Assembly (NCBI RefSeq): GCF_030676415.1
Contig: NZ_JAUUTW010000002.1
Coordinates: forward strand, 62,001 to 126,000
DNA from: Peribacillus frigoritolerans
Lineage (GTDB): Bacteria > Bacillota > Bacilli > Bacillales > DSM-1321
Length of the DNA: 64,000 nucleotides
Direction: 5' to 3'
Below are positions 57,379 through 64,000 of this stretch, in pieces. The notes below the pieces were generated by a model. It saw nothing but the letters and a program-made list of their open reading frames with translations. It ran no database searches and was not told the origin of the DNA. Position 1 is the stretch's first letter; every line of letters starts with the position of its first letter. The translations under genes were made by a program, and so were the position numbers.

Positions 57379-58095
57379 TTAAATACTATTCAGGACTTCC
57401 GCAATATGAAGCACTTTCACCGGTTGCCCCTTCCTTTGGATCCGTCCGCCGATATTCATCAAACATCCTGCATCCCCGCCGATTAAAAAATCGGCCCCGG
57501 TATCTTCAATATTGCAGACTTTCTCCTCGACCATTTGCCCGGAAATGTCACCCATCTTAACCGAAAAGGTCCCACCGAACCCGCAGCAGTTTTGGGCATC
57601 GGGAAGTGGTGTCATTTCCAGCCCCCTGACATGGCTTAACAAAATGGCAGGTGCTTCCTTCACCTTAAGCAGCCGTGTCATATGGCATGAAGTATGATAA
57701 GTGGCCTTTCCCTTAAGGGTCGCCCCGACGTCGGTCACTTTTAAGACATCCACGATGAATTGGGTCAATTCATATGTTTTAGCCGCTAATGTTGCCGCTT
57801 TCTTTTCCCATTCGGCATCGCCTTTGAAAAGGACCGGATATTCCTTGAACATCGCTGCGCAGGAACCGGAAGGGGTTACGATGTATTCAGCATCCGCGAA
57901 CGTTTTAATCATCTTTTTCATGGCTTCCTTCGATTCCTTCGTATACCCGCTATTATATGCGGGCTGTCCGCAGCATATCTGGGACTCAGGGAAATCGATC
58001 TCACAGCCTAATCTCTCGAGTAGCTCCACTGTCGCTTTGCCGACATTGGATTGAAACAAATCCACTAAACATGTTGCAAAGAGAGTAACTTTCAA
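57379..58095 (-). CDS. lutA: L-lactate utilization protein LutA
   Basis: A 238-aa protein with two CCG (cysteine-rich) domains, each ending in a C-C-G motif: [17 protein letters not shown] (about 36-52) and [17 protein letters not shown] (about 171-187). These hold an atypical iron-sulfur cluster, as in heterodisulfide reductase. The start is TTG 58095, 8 bases behind AGGAGG, giving [14 protein letters not shown] as in B. subtilis; the frame upstream covers the ribosome binding site. The operon is preceded by a LutR palindrome (58128-58142) and a cre box (58203-58216). Confidence 0.94.
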   Translation of the reverse strand: MKVTLFATCLVDLFQSNVGKATVELLERLGCEIDFPESQICCGQPAYNSGYTKESKEAMKKMIKTFADAEYIVTPSGSCAAMFKEYPVLFKGDAEWEKKAATLAAKTYELTQFIVDVLKVTDVGATLKGKATYHTSCHMTRLLKVKEAPAILLSHVRGLEMTPLPDAQNCCGFGGTFSVKMGDISGQMVEEKVCNIEDTGADFLIGGDAGCLMNIGGRIQRKGQPVKVLHIAEVLNSI

Positions 58096-58127
58096 TCTGA
58101 ACTCCTCCTTTTTCAAATAGGTTAACA

Positions 58128-58142
58128 GGTCATCTGATGACT
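58128..58142 (-). promoter_or_regulatory. LutR-type operator at lutABC
   Basis: GGTCATCTGATGACT has the inverted repeat GTCATC-T-GATGAC that recurs at lutP (59161-59177). It lies about 30 bases downstream of a TATATT element (complement of 58172-58177), a position suited to repression. Confidence 0.7.
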
Positions 58143-58202
58143 AGAAAATGGAAAAAGGAAATGGTTATGAGAATATACCAATTTCCAAGATTTTTTAAAT
58201 GA

Positions 58203-58216
58203 AGTAATCGTTTTCA
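58203..58216 (-). promoter_or_regulatory. cre-like site at lutABC
   Basis: On the minus strand TGAAAACGATTACT matches the CcpA consensus TGWAANCGNTNWCA at every position but the last. It lies upstream of or overlapping the predicted -35 region, so CcpA could reduce lactate use when glucose is present. Confidence 0.65.
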
Positions 58217-58275
58217 AAATAATATATCAATTTAATCCTTTTTTGTATAGGGTATTTTTGAAATTTAAAGGAAGG

Positions 58276-59007
58276 TCAACTATGCTTTTGCTGATTTTTT
58301 TGGATGACCCGGTCCAGTGATTCCTCGACGCTTTGAAGGTGAAACAGCATGGCACTGCGGGCTCCGTCTTCATCCTGTGCCATTATTGCATCATAAATCC
58401 TGACATGCTGCTGGTAAAGCTGCTTAAGTGTCATCTCTTCGGAATAAAGCGCAATCCGACGGATATCACGCATCTTTTCCGTCATTAATTCTGAAACGTG
58501 GTTCATCAATGTAATCAGCAGCTCATTTTGTGATGCGTTTGCCACTGCAACATGGAAGGCGATATCCGCTTTATCACTTAGCTCTTCATCATCTGATACC
58601 TTTTCCATATCAAAAAGCCTTTCCTTGAGTTCGATAAGGTTTTCTTCCGTTCTCTTCTTCGCTGCCACTTCTGCCGTACCGGACTCTAGTATTTTTCGAA
58701 CTTCCAGTAAATGTTTGATATTGTCTTGATCCATCAAAAGGGCGGCAGACAAGGGATGGTTCATGATGGTGGGGTCGAAGGTTTTGACGAATGTCCCTTC
58801 ACCTTGTTTTATTTCAATAAGACCCATTGAACTCAATGCACTTAATGCTTCGCGGATGGCCGGGCGCCCGACTTGGAAGTTTTCCGCAAGCTGCTGAATG
58901 GAATCCAATTGTTCACCTGGTTTCAGGCTGCCTGACCGAATCATTTCATAAAGTTCATCGCTGACTTCTTCATAAATTTTTTTCGGCTTTATTTTTTTAT
59001 ATACCAA
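58276..59007 (-). CDS. lutR: GntR/FadR-family lactate regulator LutR
   Basis: A 243-aa repressor. The winged helix is at about residues 10-75 (GSLKPGEQLDSIQQLAENFQ then VGRPAIREALSAL). The FCD effector domain is at about 95-230 and keeps the metal residues: Asp and His in ADIAFHVAVANASQN (about 144-158) and later His in QQHVRIYDAI and FHLQSVE. TTG 59007 follows AGAGGTG. It sits between lutABC and lutP, with which it is divergent, and the same palindrome occurs at both promoters, so it should control both; L-lactate is the expected inducer. Confidence 0.9.
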   Translation of the reverse strand: MVYKKIKPKKIYEEVSDELYEMIRSGSLKPGEQLDSIQQLAENFQVGRPAIREALSALSSMGLIEIKQGEGTFVKTFDPTIMNHPLSAALLMDQDNIKHLLEVRKILESGTAEVAAKKRTEENLIELKERLFDMEKVSDDEELSDKADIAFHVAVANASQNELLITLMNHVSELMTEKMRDIRRIALYSEEMTLKQLYQQHVRIYDAIMAQDEDGARSAMLFHLQSVEESLDRVIQKNQQKHS

Positions 59008-59160
59008 GTAGTAGCACCTCTATTTTCTATGAGTTTCTCTGGTTAATATTATATAACACAAATGATCTTTGACACTTCCAGAAGGTCAAAAAATCAACAA
59101 GAAATAAAAAAAAATCTTGATTTTATATTTTCAATCATTTAATTTTAATGAGTACTCATC

Positions 59161-59177
59161 AAGTCATCTGATGACTT
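59161..59177 (+). promoter_or_regulatory. LutR-type operator at lutP
   Basis: AAGTCATCTGATGACTT is a perfect palindrome apart from the central base. TTGATT at 59117-59122 and TTTAAT/TAATTT near 59138-59145 are a possible promoter just upstream. The core TCATCTGATGA is shared with 58128-58142. Confidence 0.75.
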
Positions 59178-59261
59178 TGAATATTTGAATATGTAAGGGG
59201 TTTCAATTAGCGATTGATTTCTGAATTTTTTAAAAATTTATAGGAAATGGAGTCGAAATGT

Positions 59262-60950
59262 ATGACATGGACACAAAACTTTACGCCGATCACCGATCAT
59301 TTAGTTTTATCATCTCTTGCCGCACTCATTCCCATTCTTTACTTTTTCTGGGCACTTACCATCAAACGTATGAAGGGTTACATTGCAGGTATAACCACGT
59401 TGCTTGTAGCTCTTGCAGTGGCTGTTTTGATCTATGGAATGCCTGCAGGAAAAGCAGTGATGTCTGCTTCACAAGGAGCCGTATATGGGCTGCTCCCAAT
59501 CGGATGGATAATCATCACTTCCGTCTTTTTGTACAAAATGACTGTTAAAAGCGGACAATTCAATATTATTCGTTCTTCGGTGCTTTCGCTTACGGAAGAC
59601 CGCCGCCTTCAGGCATTATTGGTGGCATTTTCTTTCGGGGCCTTTTTAGAAGGTGCCGCGGGATTTGGAGCACCGGTCGCCATTTCAGCCGCTCTTTTGG
59701 TGGGTCTCGGATTTAACCCGCTATATGCAGCCGGGATTTGTTTGATCGCGAATACCGCTCCGGTAGCATTCGGGGCGGTTGGAATCCCGATCATCGCCAT
59801 GGAAGGCCCTACTGGCATAGCCGCCATGGAGATTTCAAAAATGGTAGGCCGCCAATTGCCATTCCTTTCGGTTTTCATTCCGCTTTATTTGATTTTAATA
59901 ATGACTGGGTGGAAAAGGTCGCTTGAAGTCTTGCCGGCAATTTTGGTTTCCGGATTTTCCTTTGCCATCACACAGTACTTAAGTTCAAATTTTCTTGGGC
60001 CCGAATTACCGGACATCCTTTCCGCGTTAGTGTCACTATTTGCATTGGCGATCTTCCTTAAATTCTGGAAACCTAAAACGATCTTTCGCTTTGCATCCGA
60101 GGAAACGGCAGCAGCTGTCGAACCTTTATATACAGCCGAAGCGGAAACAAAATACACGAAATGGCAGATATTCCATGCTTGGTCACCATTCCTTCTCTTA
60201 ACGCTTTTCATAACAATATGGGGGATGAATCCAATAAAGCCGGCACTCTCCGGACATTATGAAGGCAATAATGTGTTGCTTGGCGGAATCAATGAAATCG
60301 GGAAACTATTAACCTTCCAAATCGAAGTCCCTGGTCTGCATAATGAGATAATCGGAAGCAATGGATTACCGATTGCGGCTTTCTATAAAATAGAACTGCT
60401 CGGTGCAGCCGGGACTGCCATTTTACTGGCTGCCATCGTAACGAAGTTCATCGCACACATGTCTGCAAAAGACTTTTATAGCACCTTTGTTGAAGCGATG
60501 AAAGAGTTGGCAAAACCAATCTTGATGATTTCTACCGTGGTGGCTTTTGCCTATGTAACGAATGCTTCAGGCATGTCGACAACATTAGGGATGACCCTTG
60601 CAAAATCGGGTGATTTATTTCCGTTCTTCGCACCGGTTCTCGGCTGGCTTGGTGTTTTCATTACCGGATCGGATACATCAGCCAACCTCTTATTTGGCAG
60701 TCTGCAGAAAGTGACCGCTCTTAAAGTGGGGATGGAACCGGTCTTGGCACTAGCGGCGAACTCTTCCGGAGGGGTCACCGGAAAGATGATTTCACCACAA
60801 TCGATAGCGATTGCTTGTGCCGCCGTTGGATTGGCGGGCAGGGAATCGGAATTATTGAGATTCACGCTCAAACATAGCTTATTCTTATTGCTGCTTGTTT
60901 GTGTGATTACCATCTTGCAAAATGGCGTCCTTTCCTGGATGATTCCATAA
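59262..60950 (+). CDS. lutP: L-lactate permease (LctP family)
   Basis: A 562-aa transporter with about 13 membrane segments. Family motifs include FGAFLEGAAGFGAPVAISAA (about 124-143), GITGSDTSANLLFG-like FITGSDTSANLLFGSLQ (about 467-483) and NSSGGVTGKMISPQSIAIA (about 503-521). LctP proteins import L-lactate with protons, and E. coli GlcA of the same family takes glycolate, so this one could serve both lutABC and glcDF. ATG 59262 follows TGGAG by 9 bases; ATG-less frame upstream to 59247 contains the site. A strong terminator follows. Confidence 0.93.
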   Translation: MTWTQNFTPITDHLVLSSLAALIPILYFFWALTIKRMKGYIAGITTLLVALAVAVLIYGMPAGKAVMSASQGAVYGLLPIGWIIITSVFLYKMTVKSGQFNIIRSSVLSLTEDRRLQALLVAFSFGAFLEGAAGFGAPVAISAALLVGLGFNPLYAAGICLIANTAPVAFGAVGIPIIAMEGPTGIAAMEISKMVGRQLPFLSVFIPLYLILIMTGWKRSLEVLPAILVSGFSFAITQYLSSNFLGPELPDILSALVSLFALAIFLKFWKPKTIFRFASEETAAAVEPLYTAEAETKYTKWQIFHAWSPFLLLTLFITIWGMNPIKPALSGHYEGNNVLLGGINEIGKLLTFQIEVPGLHNEIIGSNGLPIAAFYKIELLGAAGTAILLAAIVTKFIAHMSAKDFYSTFVEAMKELAKPILMISTVVAFAYVTNASGMSTTLGMTLAKSGDLFPFFAPVLGWLGVFITGSDTSANLLFGSLQKVTALKVGMEPVLALAANSSGGVTGKMISPQSIAIACAAVGLAGRESELLRFTLKHSLFLLLLVCVITILQNGVLSWMIP

Positions 60951-60956
60951 GTAGAA

Positions 60957-60992
60957 TGAGGCTCCCTTTTCATAGGGGAGCCTCGAAATATT
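60957..60992 (+). terminator. terminator after lutP
   Basis: GAGGCTCCC and GGGGAGCCTC form a strong stem around TTTTCATA; a short T-rich tract follows after GAAATA. Confidence 0.8.
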
Positions 60993-61025
60993 TTTCAAGC
61001 TCATTCAAAAAAAGGAGGACAAATC

Positions 61026-62138
61026 ATGCAATTGGCAGCTGTAGCAGGAAAATTGGTTCGTGAGGTTCGAAAACTGATTGATGAGGAAATCATCATTATT
61101 GATCATGCTGGCACGATTATCGCGAGCACCGATAGCAGCCGTATTGGATCATTTCATGAAGGAGCCATCCACGCTTTCAACAATCGTGAGAAATTGATCA
61201 TCAATAAACAGGATGAACGAAGTTGGAAAGGAGTGAAGGCAGGAATAAACCTGCCTATTTTCTTCAACCAGGAAGCCGTTTGTGTCATTGGTATCACAGG
61301 CGACCCCAAACATGTTTCCCCCTATGCGGAACTATTAAAAAAGATGACGGAGATGTTCATTCAGGAAAGCTATCATATCGAACAAGCAGAATCCCAATCA
61401 CGTCTGATGGAATTCTTTGTATTTGAATGGCATCAGCTGCAGACGTTCAATGAGCTCTTCCTTCAGAAGGCCAAGTTGCTTGGGGTCGATGTTCATGCAG
61501 ACCGGATCATCACCCTTGGTGAATTTAAGACTGAGGAAATCATTGAACCTCATGTGTGGAGAACGCTTCAGGTATACATAAGACAGCAGCATCCCAATGA
61601 CATTGCAGTCCGTTGGGGGAGGAACCAATTCGTCATTCTTTCAATGGCCGATTTCATCGGTTCAAAAATCCAGCAATTAAAGAAATTAAGTGAACTGCAA
61701 AAAAAGCTGGAAGAGAGTTCGGGTTATAAAGTGTGTGAAGGAGTTAGTCCGCGTGCATCAGGATCCGCTTTCAGGTCAGCGTTTTTTAAAGCGGAACGTT
61801 CCTTGAAAATCGCGGTTCCTTCATCGGGGATTATCTTTGACGAGGACTTGAAGCTTGAGGTCCTGCTTGATGAAGTTTCCGCTGAAACAAGACAGGAATA
61901 TTTATCCCGGACGATTCAAGAGCTGCTACCTAATGAGGAGCTGCTTAAAACCCTTTCCATGTATTTTGCATGTGACCTATCTTTGAAGGAGACCGCCGCA
62001 GCCCTGCATATCCATATCAATACCCTCCATTACAGGCTAAAGCGCATAGAAGATTTGGCCCGGCTGAACCCTAGGAAGCTAGCCGATTTAGTCACTATGT
62101 ATCTAGCATTAAGTGTATTGGATAAACATACAAATTAA
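61026..62138 (+). CDS. ysfB: CdaR-family (sugar diacid/glycolate) regulator
   Basis: A 370-aa activator-type regulator: an N-terminal sugar-diacid recognition domain (about 5-135, EIIIIDHAGTIIASTDSSRI), a central GGDEF-like region (about 140-290) and a C-terminal PucR-type helix-turn-helix (about 310-365, CDLSLKETAAALHIHINTLH then YRLKRIEDL). AAGGAGGAC precedes the ATG. E. coli CdaR senses glycerate and related acids. Here it lies just upstream of glcDF on the same strand, matching ysfB-ysfC-ysfD of B. subtilis, so control of glycolate oxidation is the likely role. Confidence 0.85.
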   Translation: MQLAAVAGKLVREVRKLIDEEIIIIDHAGTIIASTDSSRIGSFHEGAIHAFNNREKLIINKQDERSWKGVKAGINLPIFFNQEAVCVIGITGDPKHVSPYAELLKKMTEMFIQESYHIEQAESQSRLMEFFVFEWHQLQTFNELFLQKAKLLGVDVHADRIITLGEFKTEEIIEPHVWRTLQVYIRQQHPNDIAVRWGRNQFVILSMADFIGSKIQQLKKLSELQKKLEESSGYKVCEGVSPRASGSAFRSAFFKAERSLKIAVPSSGIIFDEDLKLEVLLDEVSAETRQEYLSRTIQELLPNEELLKTLSMYFACDLSLKETAAALHIHINTLHYRLKRIEDLARLNPRKLADLVTMYLALSVLDKHTN

Positions 62139-62256
62139 TTCTATGGAATGCTCTAAATTCTATATGTTCATACATAGAAGGTTGAGTGTTTTATTTCTTA
62201 TACTTAAATCATATAAAAAATCTCGAATTTCCTATGTTTATATGAGGAGGATGTAC

Positions 62257-63669
62257 ATGTTAACAAAGCAGGTTAAGCAGCTACTTCTTACCATCGTCGG
62301 TCAGGGGAATTACGATGACTCGAAAGTGGAATGTCTAGTCTATTCATATGATGCAACGCCAGGGTTTCAAGCGATGCCGGATGCTGTCATTAAACCGGGC
62401 TGCACAGCTGAGGTCGCAGCCATCGTCAAAGTTTGCAACGAATACAATGTTCCGATCGTTCCACGCGGGTCTGGGACGAATTTAAGCGGAGGCACCTGCC
62501 CGACAGAGGGGGGGCTTGTCCTTTTATTCAATCGAATGAATTCATTGCTTGAAATAGATGAGGAGAACTTAACGGCGACTGTCCAGCCTGGGCTCATCAC
62601 ATTGGACTTGATTTCAGCAGTTGAGGAGAAGGGGGTGTTTTATCCGCCGGATCCAAGTTCGATGAAAATCTCCACGATTGGCGGCAACATTAATGAGAAC
62701 TCTGGTGGACTGCGAGGATTAAAGTACGGAGTCACCCGTGATTATGTCATCGGTCTTGAAGTGGTCCTTCCGAATGGGGACATCATTCGAACAGGGGGCA
62801 AGCTTGCCAAAGATGTAGCTGGATATGATTTAACGAAACTTTTTGTCGGCTCGGAAGGGACCTTGGGCATCGTTACGGAAGCGACCTTAAAGCTGATCCC
62901 AATGCCGGAAACGACAAAGACGATGCTTGCCTTATATCAAGATCTGGATGCTGCAGCCCAGTCAGTGGCCAAGATCATTTCAAATAAAATCATTCCTGTT
63001 ACATTGGAATTTCTGGATCGGCCGACGTTGATCGTGGTAGAGGATTTCGCGAAAATCGGTATGCCCACCAATGTGGAAGCCGTCCTGCTGATTGAACAGG
63101 ATGGTCCGCCTGAAGTGGTGGAACGTGATATGAAAAGGATGGCCGATATCTGTCTAGAGGAAAAGGCGGTTTCCGTGGAAATTGCCGAAACGGAATCTGC
63201 CGCTGTCGCCTTGAAAACGGCAAGACGGACAGCCCTTTCCGCATTGGCACGTCTCAAGCCGACGACGATTTTGGAAGATGCCACCGTTCCCCGGTCGGAA
63301 ATTGCCAAAATGGTTAGAGCGATTAATGAGATCGCTGACAAGCATAACGTGGACATTTGCACTTTCGGTCATGCTGGGGATGGGAACTTGCATCCAACTT
63401 GCATTACCGACGCTCGTGATCATGAGGAAATGGAGAGGGTGGAGCTCGCTTTTGCCGACATTTTTGCCGTAGCTATCGAACTTGGCGGGACGATTACCGG
63501 TGAACATGGTGTAGGAGCGATGAAGGCCCCTTATCTTGAATGGAAGCTGAAGAAAGAAGGGATGGATGCCATGAGAGCGATTAAACAAGCTTTCGATCCC
63601 AATAACATCATGAATCCCGGCAAAGTATTTGCCAAGGAAACCAGGAAAAGGGTGGTGGTTTCTTCATGA
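62257..63669 (+). CDS. glcD: glycolate oxidase FAD-binding subunit GlcD
   Basis: Oxidises glycolate (possibly D-lactate) to the 2-oxo acid with FAD, passing electrons to GlcF. The 470-aa protein has a PCMH FAD domain with [19 protein letters not shown] (about 68-86), [19 protein letters not shown] (about 145-163) and [18 protein letters not shown] (about 203-220). The substrate-binding cap ends in [12 protein letters not shown] (about 370-381) and [16 protein letters not shown] 62257 follows AGGAGG by 6 bases; ATG 62251 and the long frame to 62113 are less likely. It overlaps glcF in ATGA. Confidence 0.93.
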   Translation: MLTKQVKQLLLTIVGQGNYDDSKVECLVYSYDATPGFQAMPDAVIKPGCTAEVAAIVKVCNEYNVPIVPRGSGTNLSGGTCPTEGGLVLLFNRMNSLLEIDEENLTATVQPGLITLDLISAVEEKGVFYPPDPSSMKISTIGGNINENSGGLRGLKYGVTRDYVIGLEVVLPNGDIIRTGGKLAKDVAGYDLTKLFVGSEGTLGIVTEATLKLIPMPETTKTMLALYQDLDAAAQSVAKIISNKIIPVTLEFLDRPTLIVVEDFAKIGMPTNVEAVLLIEQDGPPEVVERDMKRMADICLEEKAVSVEIAETESAAVALKTARRTALSALARLKPTTILEDATVPRSEIAKMVRAINEIADKHNVDICTFGHAGDGNLHPTCITDARDHEEMERVELAFADIFAVAIELGGTITGEHGVGAMKAPYLEWKLKKEGMDAMRAIKQAFDPNNIMNPGKVFAKETRKRVVVSS

Positions 63670-64000
63670 CGACAGTTCAGGAAAGGGAAACCATAGCCAT
63701 GCAATTCGCGGAAAAAATGAATGAAGATGAATTGTTGAATTGTATGCGCTGCGGCTTTTGCTTACCCCACTGCCCGACATACATAGAATCGGGGCTGAAG
63801 GAATCCCATTCACCAAGGGGCCGGATTGCCCTAATGAAAGCGGTGGCGGATGGTGTGATTGAGCCCGATGAGGATGTAGAACGTTCGTTGAGTCTTTGCC
63901 TCGGCTGCAGGGCTTGTGAGCCTGTGTGTCCTTCAGGTGTGAAATATGGACATCTACTTGAAGAAGCAAGGGATATCATCCATCAGAATAAAAAGCACAG
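63666..64000 (+). CDS. glcF: glycolate oxidase iron-sulfur subunit GlcF (partial, runs off the window)
   Basis: The first 111 codons of the iron-sulfur partner of GlcD. Two 4Fe-4S motifs are complete: [12 protein letters not shown] (about 27-38) and [14 protein letters not shown] (about 79-92). The CCG-type cysteine domains of GlcF would lie beyond the window edge. The ATG overlaps the glcD stop, so the subunits are translationally coupled. It is ysfD by gene order. Confidence 0.92.
   Translation, partial: MTTVQERETIAMQFAEKMNEDELLNCMRCGFCLPHCPTYIESGLKESHSPRGRIALMKAVADGVIEPDEDVERSLSLCLGCRACEPVCPSGVKYGHLLEEARDIIHQNKKH

Overview
The window is core chromosome of a low-GC Gram-positive, spore-forming member of the Bacillaceae. 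The gene order (moaB-argGH ... ytkL-ytoI-ytpI-nrnA-ytrIH-dnaE-ytsJ-accDA-pfkA-pyk ... citZ-icd-mdh-phoPR-polA-mutM-ytaF-coaE-gapB-speD-nrdR-dnaB-dnaI-ytxC-thrS-infC-rpmI-rplT-ysdA ... ysdB-ysdC ... ysfBCD) follows the Bacillus subtilis map closely. The differences point to a Bacillus sensu lato lineage outside the subtilis group; Peribacillus (the old B. simplex group) is my best guess, from recall of protein and repeat sequences rather than from a search. I see no rRNA, tRNA, CRISPR array, prophage or intact insertion sequence.

Layout. 1-3300: end of moaB, a small unknown gene, and argGH behind two ArgR boxes. 3300-10900: a universal stress protein, a gene-poor stretch, a Xaa-Pro peptidase, ytkL, ytoI, ytpI, the nanoRNase nrnA and the sporulation pair ytrIH. 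10900-21800: dnaE, malic enzyme with a FadR-like regulator, accDA, pfkA, pyk and fxsA. 21800-31150: a glyoxylate-shunt pair (aceB, aceA) lying between the pyk block and ytvI/ytwI, then the TCA genes citZ, icd and mdh. 31300-42200: phoPR, hflKC, polA, mutM, ytaF, coaE and gapB. 42200-43100: the scar region, with a decayed IS1182-type transposase, a 129-bp structured GC-rich repeat, an inverted repeat and a second copy of the gapB terminator. 43100-55200: speD with a structured leader, nrdR, dnaBI, ytxC, T-box-thrS, a decayed acetyltransferase, the L20-leader infC-rpmI-rplT operon, ysdA, a TVP38 protein, ysdB, a dUTPase and ysdC. 55200-64000: a 2-hydroxyacid region made of lutABC, lutR, lutP, a CdaR-type regulator, glcD and the start of glcF.

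How the genes work together. The window carries much of central carbon metabolism: upper and lower glycolysis (pfkA, pyk), anaplerosis and gluconeogenesis (malic enzyme, gapB), fatty-acid initiation (accDA), the first TCA steps plus malate dehydrogenase, the glyoxylate bypass, and lactate/glycolate oxidation. Several switch points have recognisable sites: ArgR boxes at argG, a FadR-type operator at the malic enzyme gene, CcpN-type boxes at gapB, cre-like sites at citZ and lutABC, twin LutR palindromes, a T-box at thrS and an L20 leader at infC.

Nothing here is convincingly a new multi-gene system. The observations most worth a second look are the speD leader that can mask its own ribosome binding site, the FadR-like regulator with an apparently degenerate ligand domain beside a perfect operator, the scar downstream of gapB, the internally deleted acetyltransferase gene, the citZ-icd-mdh intergenic hairpins and the non-standard start of hflK.
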